A DNA stretch of 64,000 nucleotides. It comes from Globicatella sulfidifaciens DSM 15739. GTDB taxonomy: Bacteria > Bacillota > Bacilli > Lactobacillales > Aerococcaceae. Shown here one piece after another: positions 47,186 to 55,809 of this stretch. Each line of letters begins with the position of its first letter. Position 1 is the first letter of the stretch. The notes below the pieces were generated by a model that was not told the DNA's origin, did no database searches, and was given only the letters and a program-made list of their open reading frames with translations. The translations under genes and the position numbers were made by a program. Location: assembly GCF_900167405.1 (NCBI RefSeq), contig NZ_FUWO01000006.1, positions 1-64,000 of the forward strand, written 5' to 3'.

Positions 47186-48265
47186 TTATTGTTGACGATT
47201 TCCAAAATGTCGCCATTCAATTTGGCGTGCTTCGGCCCAGTTCCGTAGTTCAGAAGGCAATATTAAATTAACCTGGTGTAATTCTTTAACAGATTTGGCG
47301 TTTAACATTAACATTAAATGTTGAATGGCTTCTTTCCAATTTTCAATCATTTCAACGGACTGCTCAACGCCTTGTTCATGAACCATCTGCAAGAAACGAC
47401 CGGATAGCCCAACAGCATTGGCTCCTAAGGCTAAGGCTTTGACGATGTCTAAGTAATCATTAATCCCGCCACTAGCTAAGATGGTGGTTTGATTTAAGAA
47501 AGCTTGCGCTTCTAATAATGATTCAGGGGTGGTTTGTCCCCAACCGGCAATGGCTTGATAATCTAATTTTTCGCGGCGTTCATTTTCAATTTGGATAAAG
47601 TTTGTCCCACCACGTCCACTGACATCAATATTTTTAACACCTAATTGAATTAAATGTTGAATCGTTTCGCGACTCATTCCAAAGCCAACTTCTTTAACGA
47701 TAACCGGAATGGGCAATTCACGTACGATGGTTTCAATGTTTTTAGACCAACTCGTAAAGTCACGATCACCTTCTGGCATCACAATTTCTTGTGGGACATT
47801 CAGGTGAATTTGCAAGGCATTGGCTTCTAATAAATCGACCGCTCGTTTAGCATTTTCAAGATCATGATGAGCTCCGAGATTAGCCATCACAAAACCGTTG
47901 GGATTGACTTTGCGCACGATGGTAAAACTATCGCGGACGGAGTCGTCACTTAAAGCCCCACTGACAGAACCGGTCGCCATCGCTAAACCGGTTGCGGCAG
48001 CTACGCGACCAAGTGCTTCATTGTATTGTTTGGTTTTAACCGAGCCACCGGTCATGCCATTAATATAAAAGGGTGCTTGATGAATGGTATCAGCCCAATG
48101 AGTCGTCAGTTGGATTTGCTCTAAGGTTAAGGGGGCAAAAGACTGATGAACAAAGCGGATGCCTTCAAAGGCCGAAATTTTCTTTTGGGATTGTTGTTCT
48201 AACGCATATTTTACATGGTCATCTTTACGTTTTTGTGAAAATGATGGTAATTGAGATTGAAACAT
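47186..48265 (-). CDS. fni: Isopentenyl-diphosphate isomerase, type 2
   Basis: The roughly 359-residue FMN-dependent TIM barrel converts IPP to DMAPP. Signatures are RKDDHVKYAL, FYINGMTGGS, VSGRGGTNF and LASGGI. The start is ATG 48265 (MFQSQL) behind AAAGGAG; an upstream open frame is not needed. It is the last gene of mvaK1-mvaD-mvaK2-fni, so this operon turns mevalonate into both isoprenoid building blocks. Confidence 0.96.
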   Translation of the reverse strand: MFQSQLPSFSQKRKDDHVKYALEQQSQKKISAFEGIRFVHQSFAPLTLEQIQLTTHWADTIHQAPFYINGMTGGSVKTKQYNEALGRVAAATGLAMATGSVSGALSDDSVRDSFTIVRKVNPNGFVMANLGAHHDLENAKRAVDLLEANALQIHLNVPQEIVMPEGDRDFTSWSKNIETIVRELPIPVIVKEVGFGMSRETIQHLIQLGVKNIDVSGRGGTNFIQIENERREKLDYQAIAGWGQTTPESLLEAQAFLNQTTILASGGINDYLDIVKALALGANAVGLSGRFLQMVHEQGVEQSVEMIENWKEAIQHLMLMLNAKSVKELHQVNLILPSELRNWAEARQIEWRHFGNRQQ

Positions 48266-48299
48266 GATAGCTCCTTTCATATGGATAAAATTCGTTGAT

Positions 48300-49463
48300 T
48301 TATTCACTCTCCTGGAAAGGCTTTGTAACCTGATAAGGGAGCGGAATGATATTAGCAACTTTCCAACTGTTCAACAATTCTTGACGATTTAAATGAGACG
48401 AACCAATTGCAATGCCACAATCGCCACCACCGGCACCAGACGATTTTGCTTCATATTGATACGATTGGGCGATTTCAATTAATTGAGTTAAATGATTAGT
48501 TTCAAGTGGCAGTTGCCAATAGTGGGTCATCTTTCTTAATAATTGACGCGCTTTGGCAATTCCTTTTTGAATGAGTGTCACATCGCCTCTTTCTAAATCT
48601 TGGGCTAATTGTTGCACAGTCGCCTGACTATTGACTAGGAATTGTTGATAGACGTCACTTTCGGTTTCACGATTTTGTTGGTAATGATGGACTAATTCAT
48701 CCGTGGAAGCCGGCGCGTCCGTCCAGCCAATTACCAAGTCAACAGAATGAGGGACAGCTAAATGGCGAATTACCAACTGCGGCCAATCTTTAGTTAGTAA
48801 TTGGGTTAAAGAAGGTGTTGCTGCAATTTGTTCGGCTAGCCATTGACGATCAGGAGATTGATAATAAATCCAACCACCATAAGCACTGGCAGCCAGATCA
48901 CCAAAACTTCCCTTTGTTGAAACCTTTAATGAAGCAATCGCTGCTAATTTATAGATAATCAATGGATGGGCTGAGTAACCATAGAAACGTAATAATGCCC
49001 GAATCGTACTGACAGTGACGGCACCACTAGAGCCTAAACCATATTTACGACCATTTTCAGCTTCCAAATCGGTTTCATATTGAATATGATAATTTTGTAA
49101 AGGACGATTTAATTCAACTAATAGGCGTTCAACGGTTTCAATGGCACTTAAAACATAAGCCCAACGTTTCGGCCACATAGCACCAGGCATTAGACCCGGT
49201 TGATTATGGGAAGAACGCGTATAGTTGAAAGGCTCATTTTGAATGGTTGTGGATTGTAAAGTTCCAGACAAGTTATCAGTAGCTAAACGGATCGTGCAAG
49301 ACAAGTAAGCGTCTAATGCCACTAGTATAGCGGCTTGTCCCGGTTCTAAAATCGCATATTCCCCAGCGATATATAATTTTCCTGGGGTGGAGACGGTTTG
49401 CGTGACAAAAGTCTGTTCACTCTCTATTTCTAATGTTTCTAATAACAAGTCTTTATAAGGCAT
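48300..49463 (-). CDS. mvaK2: Phosphomevalonate kinase
   Basis: This 387-residue GHMP kinase phosphorylates mevalonate-5-phosphate. It has TPGKLYIAGEYAIL near the N-terminus, the phosphate-binding YGLGSSGAVTVS near 143 and the C-terminal AKSSGAGGGDCGIAI. The length is usual for the Gram-positive form. It lies 11 bp after mvaD and 34 bp before fni. The start is ATG 49463. Confidence 0.95.
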   Translation of the reverse strand: MPYKDLLLETLEIESEQTFVTQTVSTPGKLYIAGEYAILEPGQAAILVALDAYLSCTIRLATDNLSGTLQSTTIQNEPFNYTRSSHNQPGLMPGAMWPKRWAYVLSAIETVERLLVELNRPLQNYHIQYETDLEAENGRKYGLGSSGAVTVSTIRALLRFYGYSAHPLIIYKLAAIASLKVSTKGSFGDLAASAYGGWIYYQSPDRQWLAEQIAATPSLTQLLTKDWPQLVIRHLAVPHSVDLVIGWTDAPASTDELVHHYQQNRETESDVYQQFLVNSQATVQQLAQDLERGDVTLIQKGIAKARQLLRKMTHYWQLPLETNHLTQLIEIAQSYQYEAKSSGAGGGDCGIAIGSSHLNRQELLNSWKVANIIPLPYQVTKPFQESE

Positions 49464-49474
49464 TTTAAAATCTC

Positions 49475-50467
49475 CTAATCGATTGGTAATGGTCGCGGTG
49501 CCTCACCTGGAAAAGCTTTGATTAGCTGTTCGGGTTTAAAATGTGTTAATAATTGTTTAGATAAGGCATCGATTTCACTTTTACGACATAAGACTTTCAC
49601 ATTTGGACCGGCATCCATGGTAGCGTAACATTCAAAACCTAAGTCCTCACGTAACGATTGCACAGCTTGTAAAGCGGTGATGGAAGCAGGTGCCCAATAA
49701 GTAAGCGAAGGATTGGCAGCAATCGTTGTGGCATGCATTTTCATTGCATTATGTTCAGTGACTTCACCTAAAGTTTTAAAATCTTTATCCTTGATAGCTT
49801 GTTTAATAAGGGCTAAGTCTTTTTCAACTTCTTGTGGCCATAAAGCAAAAAAGGGTGAAGTTTGGATGGTATGTTCCATACCGACACGACTACTAATTTT
49901 TTTCTTTTGATCATTAATCACAATTACTAACATCGCAATATCCCAGTCAGCATCCGCAATTTGTTCTGCATAACTTGAATCGGAGTTATCGCCTTCACCT
50001 TTATGCCATTCAACAAACCCACCAAATAAACTACGACTCGCACTACCGGAACCTTGACGGGCTAAAGTGGAAAGAGTCCGTTGATCTAAATTAAGATTAA
50101 AAGCTTGATTCAGTGCACAAGCTAAGGCACTAAAAGCACTGGCAGAAGATGCTAGACCCGCAGCAGTTGGGACGTGGTTGACACTTTCAATATAAACATG
50201 CTCTTGGCTTCCCGCTAGGTGGCGGAATAAATCGACAAATTTTGATACCTTTTGAGTATCAGAATAACTTTGGGCGATGCCATCCAAAGTAAAATAATCT
50301 TGAGATAAATTTGAATCGACCGTGACCTTGGTATCGGTATAAAAAGCATCTAAGGTTAATGATAAACTACTGGTCATCGGTAAAAATAATTCTTTATTGC
50401 GTTTTCCCCAATATTTGATTAAGGCAATATTGGTATTGGCACGATAATAACCTATTTTCTTAGACAA
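49475..50467 (-). CDS. mvaD: Diphosphomevalonate decarboxylase
   Basis: This 330-residue GHMP-fold enzyme converts mevalonate-5-diphosphate to IPP using ATP. Signatures are NIALIKYWGKRN near residue 14, PTAAGLASSASAFSALA near 105, SGSASRSLFGGFVEW and the conserved aspartate in TMDAGPNVK. The start is ATG 50467 behind AAAGGAGG. It is separated from mvaK1 by 83 bp that may hold an attenuator-like hairpin. Confidence 0.96.
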   Translation of the reverse strand: MSKKIGYYRANTNIALIKYWGKRNKELFLPMTSSLSLTLDAFYTDTKVTVDSNLSQDYFTLDGIAQSYSDTQKVSKFVDLFRHLAGSQEHVYIESVNHVPTAAGLASSASAFSALACALNQAFNLNLDQRTLSTLARQGSGSASRSLFGGFVEWHKGEGDNSDSSYAEQIADADWDIAMLVIVINDQKKKISSRVGMEHTIQTSPFFALWPQEVEKDLALIKQAIKDKDFKTLGEVTEHNAMKMHATTIAANPSLTYWAPASITALQAVQSLREDLGFECYATMDAGPNVKVLCRKSEIDALSKQLLTHFKPEQLIKAFPGEAPRPLPID

Positions 50468-50487
50468 AAGAATTCCTCCTTTATAAA

Positions 50488-50536
50488 AAAATGCAGACCT
50501 TTAATTGTACGCACGAACACACTAACCAAAAGTCTA
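50488..50536 (-). terminator. Possible weak internal terminator between mvaK1 and mvaD
   Basis: On the minus strand TAGACTTT pairs with AAAGGTCTG (one bulge) around a long loop, followed by CATTTTTTT. It may lower mvaD and downstream expression. The stem is short. Confidence 0.3.
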
Positions 50537-50550
50537 CAAATCTATTCTTA

Positions 50551-51555
50551 TTAACTTTCTAAATTTAAATACCACGTTTGAACAGCCCCGGCTTCACGCA
50601 TGGCACGTGCAATTTTACGGGCCTTTTGTTTCGATTCTGCTAAGGCAATTAAACAGCCTCCGCGTCCACTACCGGTTAGTTTTGCACCTAAAGCACCAGC
50701 CATCCAAGCGGCATTGACGATTTTATCGATATGGGTATTCGAGACCCCTAATTGGTTAAGATAATAATGATTATAAGTCATTAAACGTCCTAATTCGATA
50801 ACATTTTTCTGAGCAATCATTTGATAAGCCTGATGAACAAATTGTCCAATCGTTTTCATTGAATTATCAACAAAAAGTGGTTTACGTTTACGTAACTCTG
50901 CCACATGTTGGACTGCTGAACGTGTTTGTCCTGCTTGACCACTATCGGCCACGATTAAATAGGCTGGAATGTTTAATTCGAAATGATGGGGAGCCAAACT
51001 CTTGCGATAAATAATCGGTTGAGCGCTGCTGGTCATTAAAGTATCAATCCCACTGGTTGACTGATGGGCAATCACTTCTGCTTGGTTAACGATAAATTGT
51101 AATTGGTAATCTGATAATTCAACCTTGAATAAATCAGCAATCGCTCTAACTACTGAAACTGACACTGCAGCGGACGAGCCCATCCCACGTTCTTGTGGGA
51201 TATCACTGATGATTTTAATCGATAAAGAGGGTTGTCCTAACTCAAAAGTTTCTAATGTTAATTCAATCGCTTTGACAATATTTAATAAAATGCTAGGAGC
51301 CATTGAAATATCTCCAACAAAATATTGGCAATCTAGTTCTATATAATCACGATTAGAATGACGTGCAGTTGTTTTCACTTTTACGGCAGGAAAAGGCAAC
51401 GCAATAGCAGGATAATCATACACTACCGCATGTTCACCCATTAATATAATTTTACTATGAGCGGTACCAACTCCGATTTCGCGTGAGTCTTGATCATGAA
51501 GGGGGACTTGACTTTCCTTTATCGACTCAGACGATTCGAATTGCTCGATTGACAC
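50551..51555 (-). CDS. mvaK1: Mevalonate kinase
   Basis: This 334-residue GHMP kinase performs the first phosphorylation of mevalonate. Signatures are GTAHSKIILMGEHAVVYDYP, ERGMGSSAAVSVSVVRA and AKLTGSGRGGCLIAL. The N-terminus has about 27 extra polar residues before the conserved start. However, GTG 51555 has a perfectly spaced AGGAGG, so the extension is probably real. It is the first gene of the operon. The mevalonate-forming enzymes MvaS and MvaE are not in this window. Confidence 0.95.
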   Translation of the reverse strand: MSIEQFESSESIKESQVPLHDQDSREIGVGTAHSKIILMGEHAVVYDYPAIALPFPAVKVKTTARHSNRDYIELDCQYFVGDISMAPSILLNIVKAIELTLETFELGQPSLSIKIISDIPQERGMGSSAAVSVSVVRAIADLFKVELSDYQLQFIVNQAEVIAHQSTSGIDTLMTSSAQPIIYRKSLAPHHFELNIPAYLIVADSGQAGQTRSAVQHVAELRKRKPLFVDNSMKTIGQFVHQAYQMIAQKNVIELGRLMTYNHYYLNQLGVSNTHIDKIVNAAWMAGALGAKLTGSGRGGCLIALAESKQKARKIARAMREAGAVQTWYLNLES

Positions 51556-51643
51556 CGAAAAACCTCCTAAATTTAAGCATCTGGTCAGAATTAAATAAAC
51601 TTTCCAAAGCTTATAGTATTTATTTTAAGTATTGTACTTGAAT

Positions 51644-51679
51644 GATATCAAATGGTATCCGATGGAATGGTTTGATATC
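51644..51679. promoter_or_regulatory. Inverted repeat upstream of mvaK1
   Basis: GATATCAAA (51644-51652) and TTTGATATC (51671-51679) are perfect inverted arms 18 bp apart, about 90 bp upstream of mvaK1. It could be an operator; no known regulator motif was recognised. Confidence 0.3.
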
Positions 51680-51688
51680 GATTGATTG

Positions 51689-51745
51689 ATGGTACGGACA
51701 GACATTGAAAAAACAAGCTCATTTTCGAGTACTGACCCACTCTCA
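51689..51745. repeat. Dispersed hairpin repeat, copy H (decayed)
   Basis: ATTTTCGAGTACTGACCCAC (51721-51740) matches the right half of the hairpin family, while the left arm is poor. It lies in the 352-bp gap between the divergent mvaK1 and coaA genes. Confidence 0.4.
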
Positions 51746-51907
51746 ATATAATAACGATAATTTTCTAAAAAAGCGATAAAAAATAACCACTTTTTTGCGA
51801 AAGAATAAATATTTTATGTTACAATGGAAAAGCAAGTGCTTATCAATTGTATTTTGACATTGATAACATTAAGATTATAACAAAATATGTAGAAAAAGGA
51901 AAATCGA

Positions 51908-52840
51908 ATGAAGTCACCATTATTTCAAAACTTTACTCGGGCAGAATGGCAACAATTACATCAAAATGGGCCATCCGTTTATACTATTGAACGATTGTCT
52001 GACTTGGTATCATTGAACGACCGCTTATCACAAAAAGATGTGAAAGAAGTTTACGGTCCATTAGTAGATTATATTGATATGGTCTACCAAAATCAAGTTC
52101 GTCTTTTGAAGGAAAAACGGGCCTTTTTAGTCTCAAAAGAACCTGTTCGCAAAACCTTGCCACCTTTCATTATTGGTATTTGTGGGAGTGTCGCCGTGGG
52201 AAAAAGTACCACAGCACGTGTTTTAACCCAATTATTAGAACAGTTCTATCCCGATTTAACGATTAACTATATGACAACAGACGGATTTTTGTATCCTAAC
52301 GCTGAATTGGAACGCCGCAATCTGATGTCGCGTAAAGGATTCCCTGAAAGCTATAATATGCAATTATTATTAGACTTTATTAAACAGGTAAAAGTTAGTG
52401 ATGAACCCGTCCAATATCCCGTCTATTCACACTATATTTATGATATCGTGAAAGACGAATACGAACTGATTCAAAATCCTGATATTTTGATTATTGAAGG
52501 AATTAATGTTCTACAATTACCACAAAATCAAGAAATCTATGTCAGTGATTTTTTTGATTTATCAATTTATGTCGATGCCAAACAAGAGTTAATTCGTCAA
52601 TGGTATATTGAACGATTTGATATGTTAATGGATTTGGCACAACAAGAACCGGACAATTACTATCATGAGATGAGTAAATGGCCACGCAATCAAGCTCACG
52701 AATACGCTAGAAAAGTATGGCGTGAGGTAAACTTAGTCAATCTTAACGAACACATTTTACCAACAAGAGATCGTGCCGATGTAGTCATCCATAAGACTAC
52801 TAATTACTATGTTGATAAAATTGCTGTACGAAAATATTAA
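51908..52840 (+). CDS. coaA: Pantothenate kinase, type I
   Basis: The 310-residue enzyme performs the first and controlling step of coenzyme A synthesis. It carries the P-loop GSVAVGKSTT near residues 92-102 and conserved YMTTDGFLYPNAELERRNLM and SWYIERF-like segments (WYIERFDMLM) of the bacterial CoaA family. The start is ATG 51908 behind AAAAAGGAA. It is co-directional with guaA, 19 bp downstream, so likely an operon. Confidence 0.95.
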   Translation: MKSPLFQNFTRAEWQQLHQNGPSVYTIERLSDLVSLNDRLSQKDVKEVYGPLVDYIDMVYQNQVRLLKEKRAFLVSKEPVRKTLPPFIIGICGSVAVGKSTTARVLTQLLEQFYPDLTINYMTTDGFLYPNAELERRNLMSRKGFPESYNMQLLLDFIKQVKVSDEPVQYPVYSHYIYDIVKDEYELIQNPDILIIEGINVLQLPQNQEIYVSDFFDLSIYVDAKQELIRQWYIERFDMLMDLAQQEPDNYYHEMSKWPRNQAHEYARKVWREVNLVNLNEHILPTRDRADVVIHKTTNYYVDKIAVRKY

Positions 52841-52859
52841 TTAATTTGGAGGAAAAATT

Positions 52860-54413
52860 GTGACACAAACAATGACAGAAATGGAAAAGATTGTCGTTTT
52901 GGACTTTGGGAGCCAATACAATCAATTAATCACACGCCGATTACGTGAATTTGGCGTATTTAGTGAATTATTACCTAATGACACCACTGCTGAAGAAATT
53001 AAAGCAGAAGGTAATGTTATCGGAGTAATCTTTTCAGGTGGACCGCATAGCGTATATGCAGAAGATGCTTTTACCGTTGATAAAGCCATTTTTGATTTAG
53101 GCATTCCAGTATTAGGAATTTGTTATGGTATGCAATTGACGACCCATTTATTTGGTGGAAAAGTTGAACCGGGTACTAAAAAGGAATACGGAACAGCTGC
53201 CATTGAGGTGAAAAATACCGAAACAGGCTTATTTGCTGGATTAAGTGAATCTGAAAATGTCTTAATGAGCCATGGTGATTTAATTACTCAAATACCTGAT
53301 GGATTTACAGTTACCGCAAGTAATAGCCATACCCCATTTGCTGCCTTTGAAAATGAAGAACGCCAAATTTATGGTGTACAGTTCCACCCAGAAGTACGTC
53401 ACAGTATCCATGGGAATGAAATGTTGCGTAATTTTGCCTTCAATATTTGTGAAGCTAAAGGTGACTGGTCAATGGAAAACTTCATTGAGATTGAAATTGC
53501 CAAAATTAGAGAACGTGTGGGGGACCGCAAAGTCTTACTAGGCTTATCTGGAGGCGTAGATTCCTCAGTTGTAGGTGTCTTATTACAAAAAGCCATTGGC
53601 GATCAATTAACCTGTATCTTTGTTGATCATGGTTTATTACGTAAAGGCGAAGGCGACCAAGTAATGGAAGCTTTAGGTGGAAAATTTGGCTTAAATATTA
53701 TTCGTGTTAATGCTAAAGAACGCTTCTTAAATAAATTAGCAGGCGTTAGCGACCCAGAACAAAAACGTAAAATTATCGGTAATGAATTTGTCTATGTCTT
53801 TGATGACGAAGCGTCTAAATTACAAGGCGTGGACTTCTTAGCACAAGGAACGCTTTATACCGATATTATTGAATCAGGTACTAAAACCGCTCAAACGATT
53901 AAATCACACCACAATGTCGGTGGATTACCAGAAGACATGCAATTTGAATTAATCGAACCATTGAATACCTTATTCAAAGACGAAGTTCGTGCCTTAGGGA
54001 CAGCCTTAGGGATGCCAGACTCAATTGTATGGCGTCAACCATTCCCAGGACCCGGATTAGGAATCCGTGTCTTAGGTGAAATTACAGAAGATAAATTAGA
54101 AATCGTGCGCGAATCAGATGCCATCTTACGTGAAGAAATCGCCAAAGCTGGCTTAGAACGCGATGTATGGCAATACTTTACTGTCTTACCAGGCATCCGC
54201 AGTGTCGGCGTAATGGGCGATGGCAGAACTTATGATTACACAATTGGTATTCGTGCTGTCACCTCAATTGACGGTATGACTAGTGACTTTGCACGCATCC
54301 CATGGGAAGTATTACAAGTAATCAGTGCCCGTATCGTCAATGAAGTAGGCCACGTCAACCGCGTAGTTTACGATATTACAAGTAAACCACCCGCTACGAT
54401 TGAATGGGAATAG
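52860..54413 (+). CDS. guaA: GMP synthase (glutamine-hydrolysing); integration site of a mobile element
   Basis: The 517-residue enzyme converts XMP to GMP. The class I glutaminase half has nucleophile C88 in GICYGMQL and H176/E178 in QFHPEV. The ATP-pyrophosphatase half has LSGGVDSSV, and the dimerisation domain ends KPPATIEWE. The start is GTG 52860 behind GGAGG. The final codons GAATGGGAATA are repeated at 63389-63399, where the next base would give a TAA stop. So the element inserted here without damaging the protein, replacing only the stop (TAG) and the downstream sequence. Confidence 0.97.
   Translation: MTQTMTEMEKIVVLDFGSQYNQLITRRLREFGVFSELLPNDTTAEEIKAEGNVIGVIFSGGPHSVYAEDAFTVDKAIFDLGIPVLGICYGMQLTTHLFGGKVEPGTKKEYGTAAIEVKNTETGLFAGLSESENVLMSHGDLITQIPDGFTVTASNSHTPFAAFENEERQIYGVQFHPEVRHSIHGNEMLRNFAFNICEAKGDWSMENFIEIEIAKIRERVGDRKVLLGLSGGVDSSVVGVLLQKAIGDQLTCIFVDHGLLRKGEGDQVMEALGGKFGLNIIRVNAKERFLNKLAGVSDPEQKRKIIGNEFVYVFDDEASKLQGVDFLAQGTLYTDIIESGTKTAQTIKSHHNVGGLPEDMQFELIEPLNTLFKDEVRALGTALGMPDSIVWRQPFPGPGLGIRVLGEITEDKLEIVRESDAILREEIAKAGLERDVWQYFTVLPGIRSVGVMGDGRTYDYTIGIRAVTSIDGMTSDFARIPWEVLQVISARIVNEVGHVNRVVYDITSKPPATIEWE
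54402..54412. other. attL: left direct repeat of the integrated element
   Basis: GAATGGGAATA forms the last codons of guaA and matches 63389-63399 exactly. The guaA 3' end is a known hotspot for tyrosine-integrase elements in Firmicutes. Confidence 0.75.
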
Positions 54414-54547
54414 TAGCAAAATTTTCTAAAATGGCTTAATTACAAGCTATATAGAGAATGAAAAATGGCTGCTGGTACTCAAATGGTACTGGAAGTAAAA
54501 AAGAATAAACTAAATAATAGTTCCAAGTGGTTTACATTTGGGCAAAA

Positions 54548-54582
54548 AATAAGACCGTAGTTTTCAAGCTGCGGTCTTATTG
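54548..54582. terminator. Terminator-like hairpin inside the left end of the element
   Basis: AATAAGACCGTAG (54548-54560) pairs with CTGCGGTCTTATT (54569-54581, one G-U). It is A-rich on the left and can serve guaA read-through (plus) or the small gene at 54641 (minus). Confidence 0.7.
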
Positions 54583-54640
54583 TGTGTAATTCAAAGCATA
54601 TATTTTTAAGTGAAATTTGAGCAAATTAGGATTCATAAGA

Positions 54641-54826
54641 CTATTTCTTGTTTTCATTGTCTTTATTACTACTTCCAACTGCCGCCCCAACACCTGCACC
54701 TATACACATTCCAATTGCTATCCATAATCCAATATTGCCTCTTGCTGCACCTATTGCAGCTCCAAATATTAATCCAAGAGATACACCCATTGCAATCTTG
54801 TTATCCTTATCTTTATCATTTTTCAT
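54641..54826 (-). CDS. Small glycine-zipper membrane protein
   Basis: The 61-residue product has a charged N-terminus (MKNDKDKDNK) and two hydrophobic segments rich in GxxxG spacing (IFGAAIGAARG and GMCIGAGVGAAVGS), then a charged tail. The layout is that of small glycine-zipper membrane proteins, including holin-like, bacteriocin-like and cargo peptides, but no family can be named. A strong AAGGAGG site precedes ATG 54826. It lies at the attL edge next to the repressor gene. The same DNA read in the other direction is open but has no ribosome site. Confidence 0.65.
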   Translation of the reverse strand: MKNDKDKDNKIAMGVSLGLIFGAAIGAARGNIGLWIAIGMCIGAGVGAAVGSSNKDNENKK

Positions 54827-54907
54827 ATTAAAATCCTCCTTACTTATAGTATATGTTGTCTCCTCTAAATTTCGGTTTACTGAATAATAATCTTCTATTC
54901 ATTTGCA

Positions 54908-55351
54908 TTATTCTTTACTTCTCTTCAAAAATCTTGATTTTTTAGGGTAAGATAATTTCCAATCTTCAAATTCTTCGTCTGTTAATTCATCGTTGTAATG
55001 TTTCTTCCTCATTTCATTCCATTCTATTAGAAAATTATTGAAGTCTACATCATTTGATAAGAGTCCAGTGATCTCTCCATCGCCTGTTGAAGGCCTAAAC
55101 TTCATGTCTTTTTCATAATCAAAAATTATGTGCATTATTTCAAAAATAGAATTAGGTTCATGATCGATCAATGCTGATATATCGCAATCAAGCACTTCAG
55201 ATATTTTTTGTAACTGCTCTTTACTTGGGGATCTATTTCCAAGTTCATAATTTCTTATGGCAGCATCTGTCAAACCAGACTTAATCGCAAGTTCTTTTTG
55301 AGTTAAGTTTCTCATAAGTCTTAACTTTTTTAATTTTTCTCCAGAAATCAA
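54908..55351 (-). CDS. Helix-turn-helix (Xre/Cro-type) repressor of the element
   Basis: The 147-residue protein has an HTH_3 domain at about 8-60 (LRLMRNLTQKELAIKSGLTD...IRNYELGNRSP) and an unrelated C-terminal region. It is divergent from the excisionase/integrase genes, the position of a lysogeny-type regulator. Paired TGTTCTGT/ACAGAACA sites in the shared upstream region (55421-55492) are good operator candidates. The start is ATG 55351 behind GGAGGAG. Confidence 0.88.
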   Translation of the reverse strand: MISGEKLKKLRLMRNLTQKELAIKSGLTDAAIRNYELGNRSPSKEQLQKISEVLDCDISALIDHEPNSIFEIMHIIFDYEKDMKFRPSTGDGEITGLLSNDVDFNNFLIEWNEMRKKHYNDELTDEEFEDWKLSYPKKSRFLKRSKE

Positions 55352-55420
55352 ACTAACTCCTCCTTATCTCACAATAACTATAAATATTTTATCACAAAAT
55401 GAACAAAAGCTCAACAAAAC

Positions 55421-55536
55421 TGTTCTGTTATAAATGTCTGCAAGTATCTGAATATTTTAGAAAAAAATATATAGAAAAAACTTGACAGAACAAATATGAA
55501 CTGTTATTATATATACATACCGTTCGATATTGAACG
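55421..55536. promoter_or_regulatory. Integration-gene promoter with candidate operators
   Basis: TTGACA (55482-55487), a 17-bp spacer and TATTAT (55505-55510) form a near-consensus plus-strand promoter. TGTTCTGT (55421-55428) and ACAGAACA (55485-55492) are inverted copies, the second overlapping the -35. CGTTCgatattGAACG (55521-55536) lies just after the start point. Confidence 0.7.
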
Positions 55537-55540
55537 TAAA

Positions 55541-55594
55541 TTGTAAGACATATAAATTAATGCTCGCCTTTTTTGAGGATGTAGAACCTTACAA
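55541..55594 (+). promoter_or_regulatory. Possible leader stem before the excisionase gene
   Basis: TTGTAAG (55541-55547) can pair with CTTACAA (55588-55594) around a loop with CTCGCC and a T run, just upstream of the AAAGGAGG site. Its role is unknown. Confidence 0.3.
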
Positions 55595-55613
55595 ACTATA
55601 AAAGGAGGACATT

Positions 55614-55808
55614 ATGAAAGGTATTTTTATGAATGCAAGAGATGTACAAGAATTTCTTGATGTAAGTAGGACAACAGCATATCAGATAATAAACGATATG
55701 AATCAAGATCTACTTAAATTAGGCTATCGTGTGCAAAGAGGAAAGGTAAATAGAGAATACTTTATGGAAAAGTATTGCTATAAACCAACAAATACAAAGG
55801 AGGTTTAG
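55614..55808 (+). CDS. Excisionase-like small HTH protein
   Basis: The 64-residue protein has an N-terminal helix-turn-helix (NARDVQEFLDVSRTTAYQIIN) and basic C-terminus. This is the size and context of recombination-directionality factors of tyrosine-integrase elements. It is encoded 1 bp before the integrase, on the same strand and behind a strong AAAGGAGG. It probably bends DNA at the att sites to favour excision. Assignment is by pattern and position. Confidence 0.72.
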   Translation: MKGIFMNARDVQEFLDVSRTTAYQIINDMNQDLLKLGYRVQRGKVNREYFMEKYCYKPTNTKEV

Positions 55809-55809
55809 A

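Noticed and set aside
54610-54887. Two plus-strand open frames opposite the small glycine-zipper gene
   Set aside because: Neither has a ribosome site, and their low-complexity Leu/Ile/Pro content is the mirror image of the glycine-rich gene, which has a strong AAGGAGG.
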